This document shows, piece after piece, positions 1-6,189 of a stretch of 9,216 bases of DNA; position 1 is the stretch's first letter, and every line of letters begins with the position of its first letter. The translations under genes were made by a program, and so were the position numbers. Where the stretch lies: positions 1 through 9,216 of the forward strand of contig JAKORH010000049.1 in assembly GCA_029777935.1 (NCBI GenBank), given 5' to 3'. The notes beneath the pieces were generated by a model, which was not told the origin of the DNA, made no database searches, and saw only the letters and a program-made list of their open reading frames with translations. This stretch comes from Pseudomonadota bacterium (GTDB lineage Bacteria; Pseudomonadota; Gammaproteobacteria; Burkholderiales; Burkholderiaceae).

Positions 1-80
1 AAGCCCGGCTGCGGCGTTGCCCGGCTTGGCCGTAGGCCGGGCTACTGTCCTGCGCCGGGCGCCTTGCATCCGGGCTTTCT
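1..80. repeat. GC-rich short inverted repeats (REP-like) at the left edge
   Basis: Several copies of the words GCCCGGC and GCCGGGC lie close together. A 7-bp perfect stem forms between 19-25 (GCCCGGC) and 36-42 (GCCGGGC) with a 10-base loop. An alternative longer-range pairing joins AGCCCGGC (2-9) to GCCGGGCT (36-43). Further CCGGGC words follow near 54-60 and 70-75. The look is that of intergenic REP-like palindromes common in GC-rich proteobacteria, and the element probably continues past the left edge. No T-run follows the stem, so it is not a typical intrinsic terminator. No gene is supported in 1-230. Confidence 0.4.
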
Positions 81-181
81 GGCGACAACGCATCGCACGA
101 ATTATTCACGGATAGGTTCTTGGCCGATGCGACGAAACGACCACAGCGCAGCCCGAATCGCAGAGTCAGCGCTCCGGCCGT

Positions 182-190
182 TGCTAAGAT
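182..190 (+). promoter_or_regulatory. Candidate extended -10 promoter of the methyltransferase-tolC block
   Basis: TGC-TAAGAT at 182-190 fits an extended -10 (TGn followed by a hexamer matching TATAAT at 4 of 6 bases), followed by TCGCG as in many betaproteobacterial promoters. No good -35 hexamer is seen near 162-167, which an extended -10 can tolerate. The predicted transcription start, near 197, would leave a leader of about 35 bases before the ATG at 231. This is a sequence-based guess only. Confidence 0.35.
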
Positions 191-211
191 TCGCGCCTGT
201 CGTATCGGCCC

Positions 212-219
212 GGGAAGGA
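212..219 (+). promoter_or_regulatory. Shine-Dalgarno that fixes the methyltransferase start
   Basis: GGGAAGGA at 212-219 contains the anti-SD match AAGGA, 11 bases before the ATG at 231. The reading frame is open further upstream to 120. That extension (37 codons) has no ribosome binding site, is Arg/Ala-rich without family resemblance, and would run through the candidate promoter, so the start at 231 is preferred. Confidence 0.6.
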
Positions 220-230
220 AAGCAGCGGCG

Positions 231-920
231 ATGAACGCTTCGACGGCAGCGCTCGACATCGAGCGCGCGCGCTACAACATGATCGAACAGCAGGTGCGCC
301 CGTGGGACGTGCTCGACCAGAGTGTGCTCGACCTGCTGTCGGCGGTCAGGCGCGAGGAGTTCGTGCCTGCGCAGTACCGCGCGCTGGCCTTTACCGACAT
401 GGAGATCCCGCTGCGGATCGACGGCCATGACAGCGGCGAATTCATGTTCGCGCCCAAGGTCGAAGCGCGCATCCTGCAGGAACTGGGCATCAAGCCCTTC
501 GAGCACGTGCTGGAAATCGGCACCGGCTCCGGCTACATGGCAGCACTGGCGGCGCACAAGGCGCAACACGTGCTGACGGTGGAGATCGACGAGAAGCTGG
601 CCGCATTCGGCACCGCCAACCTCGCGCACGGCGGGGTGCGCAACGTCAAGGTCGAGGTCGGCGACGCCGCGCGCGGCTGGGCAGCGCGCGCCCCCTACGA
701 CGTGATCATGGTGTCGGGGTCGCTGCCGCTGATTCCCGATTCGCTTTTGAGCCAGTTGAAGATCGGCGGCCGGCTGTCGGCCATCGTCGGTGATGCCCCG
801 GTGATGAGCGCGCAGATTGTGACGCGTGTCGCGGACGCCGGGTACGACACGCTCAAGCTGTTCGAGACGTGCGTGAAGCCGCTGCGCAATGCGTATCGCG
901 CGTCGACATTCAGGTTTTGA
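231..920 (+). CDS. Pcm-like SAM-dependent methyltransferase (protein-L-isoaspartate O-methyltransferase family, divergent)
   Basis: This 229-residue cytoplasmic protein belongs to the PCMT family, whose classical members methylate isoaspartyl residues in damaged proteins using S-adenosylmethionine. The N-terminal helix block is family-like (MIEQQVRPWDVLDQ, residues 17-30, then REEFVP near 41-46). SAM motif I is VLEIGTGSGY at 93-102. An acidic motif II (VEID, 117-120) follows, then GDAARGW (144-150) and YDVIMVSGSLPLIPDSLL (156-173), aligning with the family's FDAILV...PPxIPxxLxxQL segment. The stretch that in true Pcm reads roughly GQTISQP is here GEFMFAP (69-75), so the conserved substrate-site serine and threonine are missing and isoaspartyl repair is doubtful. 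Length is close to the family's usual 210-220. The stop overlaps the rhodanese start by one base. Fold assignment is secure; substrate is unknown. Confidence 0.85.
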   Translation: MNASTAALDIERARYNMIEQQVRPWDVLDQSVLDLLSAVRREEFVPAQYRALAFTDMEIPLRIDGHDSGEFMFAPKVEARILQELGIKPFEHVLEIGTGSGYMAALAAHKAQHVLTVEIDEKLAAFGTANLAHGGVRNVKVEVGDAARGWAARAPYDVIMVSGSLPLIPDSLLSQLKIGGRLSAIVGDAPVMSAQIVTRVADAGYDTLKLFETCVKPLRNAYRASTFRF

Positions 921-1243
921 TGAAGGCTATCCATGCAGCCGAACTCGCGCAGTGGCTGGCCGATCCGGCGCGAGCGGCGCCCCGGCTGGTCGACGTGCGC
1001 GAGCCCTGGGAAGCACAGATCTGCCTCATCCCGGGCGCCGAGCTGATCCCGATGCGCACGGTGCCCGAGGCGCTGGATCGACTGGACCCGGACCGACCCG
1101 TCGTCTGCATCTGCCATCACGGCCACCGCAGCGCGCACGTGGCGATGTTCCTGCTGCGGCAAGGCTTCACCGATGTCTACAACCTTGTCGGCGGCGTGGA
1201 CGCGTGGGCGCGCCAGGTCGACACGTCGATGCCGGTCTACTGA
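920..1243 (+). CDS. Single-domain rhodanese-like sulfurtransferase
   Basis: This 107-residue protein is one complete rhodanese domain. Rhodaneses carry sulfur as a persulfide on an active-site cysteine and pass it to thiols, cyanide or partner proteins. Visible family marks are LVDVREPWE (23-31), the active loop CHHGHRS (65-71) with catalytic Cys65, and the C-terminal NLVGGVDAWA (88-97). There is no signal peptide or membrane segment, so it should be cytoplasmic. The ATG at 920 shares its A with the TGA of the upstream methyltransferase (TGATG). This overlap, and the lack of a strong Shine-Dalgarno, suggest translational coupling. The frame opens further upstream at 869, but that adds 17 residues inside the methyltransferase gene with no family similarity. 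The CHHGxRS loop and small size resemble GlpE/YgaP-type single domains; the sulfur acceptor is not predictable. Confidence 0.9.
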   Translation: MKAIHAAELAQWLADPARAAPRLVDVREPWEAQICLIPGAELIPMRTVPEALDRLDPDRPVVCICHHGHRSAHVAMFLLRQGFTDVYNLVGGVDAWARQVDTSMPVY

Positions 1244-1263
1244 CCGCAACCGCGAAGACTCTC

Positions 1264-1270
1264 GGAGGAA
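1264..1270 (+). promoter_or_regulatory. Strong Shine-Dalgarno of tolC
   Basis: GGAGGAA at 1264-1270 stands 5 bases before the ATG at 1276. It decides the start. The frame is open back to 889, but that upstream part is an out-of-frame shadow of the rhodanese gene, and only the 1276 start puts a signal peptide at the N-terminus. Confidence 0.8.
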
Positions 1271-1275
1271 CAGCG

Positions 1276-2622
1276 ATGCCTGCAAACCGGAGGAAGACAG
1301 TAGCGCTCGGCACAGTGCTGCTCGCGCTGGCTGCCAGCGCGTGGGCGCAGGCACCGGCGCGCAACGATCTGCTGGCGCTGTACCGCGAGGCGCTCGCGAA
1401 CGACCCGGTGTATGCATCGGCACGCTTCGCGCGGCAGGCTGCGGTCGAGCAGGTTCCGCAGGCGCGCGCCGCGCTGTTGCCGAACGTGAACATCGGCGTG
1501 TCGGGCAGCGACACCTACCTCGATTTCTCCGCCCCGTCGCCGTTCGGCTTCTCGCGCAACTTCTGGAGCTGGGGCCCGGTGCTGTCGCTGTCGATGCCGA
1601 TCTACCGCGCGCAGAACTTGGAATCGATCGAGCAGGCCAAGCTGTCGGTGGCCAGCGCCGACGCGACGCTGGCGCAGGCCCGCCAGGACCTGGTCCTGCG
1701 CGTTACCCAGGCGTACTTCGACGTGCTCGCGTCGCAGGACAATCTGGCCGCGATCCTGGAGGCCAAGAAAGGCGCGACCGAGCAACTGGCGCAGGCCAAG
1801 CGCGAATTCGAGGTCGGCACCAAGACGATCGTCGACACGCACGAGGCGCAGGCGCGCTACGACCAGACGGTGGCGCAGGAGCAGACCGCGCGCGGCGATC
1901 TGATCGTCAAGCAGAACGCGCTGCGCGTGATCATCGGCCGCGAACCCGGGCCGCTCGCGCCGCTGCGTGAGGCGCCGGAACTGACCCCGCCCAACCCGGC
2001 CGACGTCGAGGCCTGGGCCAGGCAGGCCGAGCAGGCGAGCTACGGGGTGGCCGTCGCGCAGGCGGGCGCCGAAATCGCGCGCCGCGAGACGGTGCGGCAG
2101 CGGGACGCGAACCTGCCCACGCTCGATCTGACCGCGCAGGCGGCCTACAGCAGGCAGAGCGGCAGTTCGTCGACCTCGGTATCCGCCGACATCCGCTCGG
2201 GCACGATCGGCGTGCAGCTGAACTACCCTCTCTATACCGGCGGACTGATCCAGAGCCGGATCAGGCAGGCGCTCGCCGGCGAAGAGAAGGCCAGGCAGGA
2301 TCTCGAGTCGGCGCGCCGCACCGCGTCGCAGGCGGCGCGGCAGGCTTACACCGGCGTCGACTTCGGGCTGGCGCAGGTGCGTGCGCTCGAATCGGCCGAG
2401 GTGTCCGCCAAGAGCCAGCTCGAATCCACCCGGCTCGGCTATCGCGTCGGCGTCCGCATCAATCTCGACGTGCTGAACGCGGAGACGCAGCTTTTCAACA
2501 CGCAGCGCGACCTGAAGAAGGCGCGCTACGACTTCCTCGTCAACGGCCTGCGGCTGCAGTCGGCCACCGGCGCGCTGGGCGACAAGGACGTGGATTCACT
2601 GAACCAGCTCCTCGTGCGCTAA
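1276..2622 (+). CDS. tolC: TolC-family outer membrane channel protein
   Basis: This 448-residue precursor is a TolC-type trimeric channel spanning the outer membrane and periplasm, the exit duct for RND/MFS efflux pumps and type I secretion. A Sec signal peptide covers residues 1-24 (basic NRRK, hydrophobic core, cleavage after ASAWA). The mature part shows the typical internal duplication: strand motif LSLSMPIY (103-110) matches QLNYPLYTGG (314-323), and FEVGTKTIVDTHEAQARYD (178-196) matches GYRVGVRINLDVLNAETQLF (388-407). Long Ala/Gln/Arg-rich coiled helices lie between. The C-terminal SATGALGDKDVDSLNQLL resembles the end of the E. coli TolC core. Length fits the family. There is no lipobox cysteine, so this is TolC rather than the OprM/NodT lipoprotein branch. 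No membrane fusion protein or transporter gene lies nearby, as is usual for a shared TolC. It is 32 bases after the rhodanese stop. Confidence 0.93.
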   Translation: MPANRRKTVALGTVLLALAASAWAQAPARNDLLALYREALANDPVYASARFARQAAVEQVPQARAALLPNVNIGVSGSDTYLDFSAPSPFGFSRNFWSWGPVLSLSMPIYRAQNLESIEQAKLSVASADATLAQARQDLVLRVTQAYFDVLASQDNLAAILEAKKGATEQLAQAKREFEVGTKTIVDTHEAQARYDQTVAQEQTARGDLIVKQNALRVIIGREPGPLAPLREAPELTPPNPADVEAWARQAEQASYGVAVAQAGAEIARRETVRQRDANLPTLDLTAQAAYSRQSGSSSTSVSADIRSGTIGVQLNYPLYTGGLIQSRIRQALAGEEKARQDLESARRTASQAARQAYTGVDFGLAQVRALESAEVSAKSQLESTRLGYRVGVRINLDVLNAETQLFNTQRDLKKARYDFLVNGLRLQSATGALGDKDVDSLNQLLVR

Positions 2623-2653
2623 TCGCCTTCCAGTCACCTTCAAGCATTTCATC

Positions 2654-3622
2654 GTGACCGCTCCGAGCGCAGGCCAGGCACCACCGCGCGCGACCAGCAT
2701 CTACTGCGTGCAGTTCGACATCGTGCACGGCTGCCAGCTTCGTTGCGTCGGCTGTCCAAACTCGACCCTGCAGCCGAAGATCGCGCGCATCGCGGTGGAA
2801 GATTTCCAGCGCGGACTGGCGAACATCGACGTCGAGCGGATTCATACGCTGCGGCTGTTCAACTTCGGGGAACCGCTGCTGCACAAGGAACTGGCGCGGA
2901 TCGTCGAATGCATCCCGCGCCAGCGCTGGAAGGTCTCGATCGTCGAGATCTCCACCAACGCCCAGTCGGTGGACTGGGACGATTTCGAGCAGATGATCCG
3001 CCTTGAGGTCGTCAACCGCCTGGTCGTGAGCTGCGACGGCGACGGTACGCCCGACGACTACGAACGACTGCGCCCACCTTCGCGGTGGAACCGGCTGATC
3101 GAATTCCTCGAGCGCGCCCGCATGCTGCGCGACCGCTGGGCACCCGCGATGCAGCTTGTCACGCGAACGATCTGCAATCCGGAGCCGTCGCAGAATCGCC
3201 AGCGCTGGCGCGACATCCTGCAGCCGCGCGGCTGGACGCCGGAGTTCCGCCGCTGGATGGCGCTGCCGGAATCGGCGTACAACATGACCGGGCGCAAGGT
3301 GCAGGCGCCGTCCGAGGTGTGCGGGTTCCTCGCCGACCCGCGCGACTTCAAGGACCATCCCTGGCACGGACAGATCAACCTGCTGTACATCGATGCCGAC
3401 GGCACGGTCGTGCCGTGCTGCCAGCATCCGCGCGCCGCGGTGCTCGGCAACATCTTCACGCAGACCTACAACGAAATTTTGCAGGGCAAGGCACGCGCCG
3501 ACTTCGTCCGGACGATGCGCATGAATCGCGCCGGCATGCCCGTGTGCGGTGAGTGCGACGTCGGGCCGGTCGGGCGCGAAGGGCCGTCATTCCGGGCCGC
3601 AATCGACCTGCCGCCTGCGTGA
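2654..3622 (+). CDS. Radical SAM protein with C-terminal SPASM/Twitch-like cysteine set, function unknown
   Basis: This 322-residue protein has a radical SAM core. The CX3CX2C motif binding the SAM-cleaving [4Fe-4S] cluster is CQLRCVGC with Cys27, Cys31 and Cys34, placed right after the first beta strand (IYCVQFDIVHG). The family's glycine-rich SAM-amino-group motif is FGEPLLHKEL (71-80). After the barrel, Cys223, the pair Cys255-Cys256 in DADGTVVPCCQ (247-257), LGNI (264-267) and CGEC (298-301) form a set typical of SPASM/Twitch domains that hold an auxiliary Fe-S cluster. Family members modify peptides, enzymes or sugars; the substrate here is unknown. The start is a GTG 31 bases after the tolC stop with no clear Shine-Dalgarno. 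The next in-frame GTG (2723) would delete the first strand, so 2654 is kept. It probably shares the tolC transcript and ends 10 bases from the converging waaA stop. Confidence 0.85.
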   Translation: MTAPSAGQAPPRATSIYCVQFDIVHGCQLRCVGCPNSTLQPKIARIAVEDFQRGLANIDVERIHTLRLFNFGEPLLHKELARIVECIPRQRWKVSIVEISTNAQSVDWDDFEQMIRLEVVNRLVVSCDGDGTPDDYERLRPPSRWNRLIEFLERARMLRDRWAPAMQLVTRTICNPEPSQNRQRWRDILQPRGWTPEFRRWMALPESAYNMTGRKVQAPSEVCGFLADPRDFKDHPWHGQINLLYIDADGTVVPCCQHPRAAVLGNIFTQTYNEILQGKARADFVRTMRMNRAGMPVCGECDVGPVGREGPSFRAAIDLPPA

Positions 3623-3632
3623 CGGCGTCACC

Positions 3633-4952
3633 TCAGCGAGACCGGCGAGCGTCCGGGCCCGATTGCCCGCGCGCCGCGAGCAGTGCCCCTACCATCTCCG
3701 CGGTGCGCGCTGTGGCGCCGCGGTGGGCGGCGGCGAAGCGTCGCGCCGCCTCGCTCATTGCCGCCAGCCGCGCCGGATCGCGCGTGATGTCGTCCAGCGC
3801 CGCGAGCGCCGCGTCCGCGTCGGTCACCTGCAGCGCCGCGCCGGCCGCGAGCGCGTCGGCGGCGGCCTGCGCGAAGTTGAACGTGCTCGGCCCGAGCACG
3901 ACCGGCGTGCCGGCCGCACACGCTTCGATCAGGTTCTGCGAACCGTACGGCAGCAGGCTGCCGCCGATCAGCGCGACATCTGCGGCCGCGTAATACATCG
4001 CCATTTCGCCCATCGAATCGCCGATCAGCACGGCGCGCTCACCCGGTGCCGCATGCCATTGCATCGAACTGCGCCGCACGGCTTCGAAGCCGCGCGCATT
4101 GATGAGCCGCGCCACTTCGTCGAAGCGCTGCGGATGACGCGGCACGATCGCGAGCAGCGCGCGGCTCGGCTCCCGGCGCGCGAACGCATCGAGGATCAGC
4201 GCCTCCTCGCCGTCGCGCGTGCTCGCCGCCAGCCATACCGGCCGCTCGCCCCAGCGCGCGCGCGCCTGCCGGCCTTGCTCCACGAGCTGCGGCAGCGGAG
4301 CGAGATCGAACTTCAGGTTGCCGAACACGTCGATCGGGCCGTCGTAGATCGCCGCGATCCGGTCGCGATCGGCCTCCGACTGCGCGGCCACGCGCGCCAG
4401 CGTTGCTGCCGCCGGCCGGATCAGCGCGCCATAGCGGCGCGCCTTGGCAGCGGATCTTTCCGACAATCGCGCATTGACGAGCGCCACCGGTACGCCGGCA
4501 GCGTGCGCGGCGTGCAGCAGGTTCGGCCAGGCCTCGGTCTCCATCAGCACGCCGGCCGCGGGGCGCGCTTCGCTCAGGAAGCGCCGCACCGCGCACGGCA
4601 CGTCGTACGGCAGATAGCGCTGCGCGACGCGGCCGGGCAGCGCGCGCGCGATCGCTTCGCCCGCCACGCGGCCGGTCGGCGTCATGTGCGTCAGCACGAA
4701 GTGGGCGAGCGGGTGCATGCGCGCCAGCGCCTCGATCAGCGGCTGCGCCGCGCGCGTTTCGCCGAACGACACAGCGTGCACCCAAATCGCCGGCGCGCCG
4801 GTCGCGCGCGCGCCGCGGCCGAGGAAGCGCTCGCCCCAGTGGCGCAGATACTCGCGCTGCCGCAGCGCGCGCCGGATCAGATAGATTGCCGCGCCCGGCA
4901 GCGCACACCACCATGCCAGCGTGTACAGCCGGCGCGCGAGCGCCGGCGTCAT
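3633..4952 (-). CDS. waaA: 3-deoxy-D-manno-octulosonic acid (Kdo) transferase
   Basis: WaaA (KdtA) transfers Kdo from CMP-Kdo to the lipid A precursor at the inner face of the cytoplasmic membrane. The 439-residue product begins with a membrane anchor (about 9-26, TLAWWCALPGAAIYLI). It then shows WVHAVSFGE (57-65), where Glu65 matches the catalytic base, followed by THMTPTGR (88-95), LPYD (114-117), METEAWPN (137-144) and NARLSERS (160-167). The C-terminal donor domain has STRDGEE (244-250), PRHPQRF (271-277), GDSMGEM (311-317), GGSLLPYGSQNLIEA (330-344) and GPSTFNF (354-360). Length is close to the usual 425. The chosen ATG forms ATGA with the waaC stop; the frame extends 7 codons further (to 4973) into waaC without support. 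Whether it adds one or two Kdo residues cannot be seen. The His of the common GPHTFNF motif is Ser here. Confidence 0.95.
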   Translation of the reverse strand: MTPALARRLYTLAWWCALPGAAIYLIRRALRQREYLRHWGERFLGRGARATGAPAIWVHAVSFGETRAAQPLIEALARMHPLAHFVLTHMTPTGRVAGEAIARALPGRVAQRYLPYDVPCAVRRFLSEARPAAGVLMETEAWPNLLHAAHAAGVPVALVNARLSERSAAKARRYGALIRPAAATLARVAAQSEADRDRIAAIYDGPIDVFGNLKFDLAPLPQLVEQGRQARARWGERPVWLAASTRDGEEALILDAFARREPSRALLAIVPRHPQRFDEVARLINARGFEAVRRSSMQWHAAPGERAVLIGDSMGEMAMYYAAADVALIGGSLLPYGSQNLIEACAAGTPVVLGPSTFNFAQAAADALAAGAALQVTDADAALAALDDITRDPARLAAMSEAARRFAAAHRGATARTAEMVGALLAARGQSGPDARRSR

Positions 4953-5950
4953 CGCGCGTCCGCAGCGACGCAAGCGCGCTGCGCCAGGATGCCTTCGACC
5001 GCGGCGATCACTTCGTCAGCCTGTGGCGGCCGGTCGACGCCGCCGAGACTCGCGCACGGCGCATCGCCGGTGACGCCGACGAGCCGCGGGTCGTAGTCGC
5101 AGAACAGGCCCACCGTGGGCGCGCCCGCCGCGGCAGCCAGATGCGTCAACCCCGTATCGAGCCCGATCACGATCTGCGCCCCGTGCAGCAGCGCCGCCAG
5201 TTCGCGCAGCGAAGTCGCGGGCGACACCCATGCGCGCTGCATGCCGGCCGCGCGCGCCTGCGTGTCGCGCTGTTCCTGCGCGCTTCCCCACGGCAGCGCG
5301 CATGCCAGTCCGCGCGCGGCGAGCCACGCCTCGAGCGATCGCCAGCGCTCGGCCGGCCAAAGCTTGGTGGCGCGGCTGGCGTTGGTCAGCAGCACGGCAT
5401 ACGCGCCGCGCTCGGCGAAGTCGATCAGCGCCGGATGCGTCAGCGGCGGCACGCGCAACGAGAAGCGCGGCGGGCCGCCGGTCTCGGCGCCGGAGACGGC
5501 CGCGCCGAACGCACGATTGCGTGCGACCGCATGCTGCATGAGTTCGACTGCCACGCGGTGCCGATAGAAGAGCGCCGCGAGCGGCTCGCGCGCGCTCGTT
5601 CGGTCGGGACCCCACAGCTGGCCGCGCGCCTGCACGGCGATCAGCGCGCTCTTGACCAGCCCCTGGCAGTCGATGACCGCCGCATACGTGCGCTCGCGCA
5701 GCGCGCGGCGCGCGGCGCACACTTCGGCGCGCGTCGCGCGCGCGAACGGCGAGCGGCGCCAGCGCCGCAGCGCCACCGGGATCACGCGCTCGACCGCCGG
5801 ATGCAGGCCCGGAATCGCGGCAAATGCGTCTTCGACCACCCAGTCGATCGCCGCATCGGGCCGCGCGCGCGCCAGGTCGGACACGAGCGGCAGCGCGTGA
5901 ACGATGTCGCCCATCGACGAGGTCTTGACGATCAGGATGCGCGGAGACAT
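4949..5950 (-). CDS. waaC: Lipopolysaccharide heptosyltransferase I
   Basis: WaaC is a GT-B glycosyltransferase of family GT9 that adds the first L-glycero-D-manno-heptose from ADP-heptose to Kdo in the LPS inner core. The 333-residue protein opens with ILIVKTSSMGDIVHALP (5-21), nearly identical to the E. coli N-terminus, including Asp15 at the catalytic aspartate position. Further marks are IDCQGLVKSAL (93-103), the donor-site segment LPWGSAQEQ (219-227) and GLDTGLTHLAAAAG (263-276), where the DTGLxH loop binds the ADP-heptose phosphates. WaaC rather than WaaF is favoured by the SSMGDIVHALP and DCQGLVKSAL motifs. It overlaps waaA by four bases (ATGA), indicating coupled translation of two consecutive enzymes. 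No Shine-Dalgarno precedes the ATG; a promoter lies immediately upstream. Confidence 0.94.
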   Translation of the reverse strand: MSPRILIVKTSSMGDIVHALPLVSDLARARPDAAIDWVVEDAFAAIPGLHPAVERVIPVALRRWRRSPFARATRAEVCAARRALRERTYAAVIDCQGLVKSALIAVQARGQLWGPDRTSAREPLAALFYRHRVAVELMQHAVARNRAFGAAVSGAETGGPPRFSLRVPPLTHPALIDFAERGAYAVLLTNASRATKLWPAERWRSLEAWLAARGLACALPWGSAQEQRDTQARAAGMQRAWVSPATSLRELAALLHGAQIVIGLDTGLTHLAAAAGAPTVGLFCDYDPRLVGVTGDAPCASLGGVDRPPQADEVIAAVEGILAQRACVAADAR

Positions 5951-5959
5951 CGCGGCGCG

Positions 5960-5987
5960 ATTGTAGGGGCGCCGGAGGCAGAGTCGA
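5960..5987 (-). promoter_or_regulatory. Candidate sigma-70 promoter of waaC-waaA, near-leaderless
   Basis: Read on the minus strand, a -10 hexamer TACAAT (5965-5960, 5 of 6 to TATAAT) is preceded after 16 bases by TCGACT (5987-5982, 4 of 6 to TTGACA). The ATG starts 9 bases after the -10 box, so a start 6-8 bases downstream of the box would give a leader of 0-4 bases. A better -35 word, TTGATA (5993-5988), sits 22 bases from the -10, which is too far. The gap before the ATG (CGCGCCGCG) has no Shine-Dalgarno. Confidence 0.5.
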
Positions 5988-5993
5988 TATCAA

Positions 5994-6054
5994 CCCCAGA
6001 GAACACAGAGAACACAGAGAAAGACGTCCTCAGTGTTCTCTGTGTCCTCTGTGG
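5994..6054. repeat. CTCTGTGTT-type interspersed inverted repeat
   Basis: Two 22-base arms, 5994-6015 and 6033-6054, pair at 20 of 22 positions around a 17-base loop. Each arm is built of the words CACAGAGAACAC or CTCTGTGTCC. When translated, this kind of repeat gives the TEDTENTE / VLCVLCG peptides often seen at the ends of spurious ORFs in proteobacterial genomes, and here both occur (TENTEKD on plus, TEDTENTED on minus). It therefore looks like one copy of a widespread intergenic repeat family rather than a gene. It lies just upstream of the waaC promoter and could hinder read-through from manB. Confidence 0.75.
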
Positions 6055-6078
6055 TGAACCTGTTGAGCGTTCCGCACG

Positions 6079-6160
6079 CACGTGTCATCCCGCGCAAGCG
6101 GGGATCCAGTGCCGCGGGTCGAAAGACACTGGGTTCCCGCTTCCGCGGGAACGACACGTG
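6079..6160. repeat. 82-base cloverleaf palindromic element (dRS3-like repeat), complete copy
   Basis: The element folds into four consecutive stems that abut exactly. The outer stem is CACGTGTC (6079-6086) with GACACGTG (6153-6160). Hairpin A is 6087-6105 (ATCCCGC, loop GCAA, GCGGGGAT, one bulged G). The central hairpin is CCAGTG (6106-6111) with CACTGG (6127-6132) and a 15-base loop. Hairpin B is 6133-6152 (GTTCCCGC, loop TTCC, GCGGGAAC, perfect 8 bp). Hairpins A and B follow the layout of the neisserial dRS3 repeat (two 6-base arms around 8 bases). Spurious translations give PAQAGIQ / FPRKREP / CAGMT peptides, familiar from many proteobacterial genomes. It is 3' of manB on the minus strand, but no T-run is present on either side. 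Confidence 0.7.
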
Positions 6161-6189
6161 CCTGCAATGGCTGATGTTCTTCCGCACCG

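Noticed and set aside
120..230. Upstream in-frame extension of the methyltransferase
   Set aside because: There is no ribosome binding site or family similarity, and it would cover the candidate promoter. The Shine-Dalgarno at 212-219 supports the ATG at 231.
2623..2653. A precursor peptide gene for the radical SAM enzyme next to tolC
   Set aside because: Only 31 bases lie between the tolC stop and the radical SAM start, and just 10 between it and waaA, so there is no room for a peptide gene. I saw no small non-shadow ORF nearby.
3549..5096. 515-codon plus-strand open frame across waaA
   Set aside because: It is antisense to a clear waaA gene. Its translation is Arg/Ala-rich low-complexity with no motif, as expected from the complementary frame of GC-rich codons.
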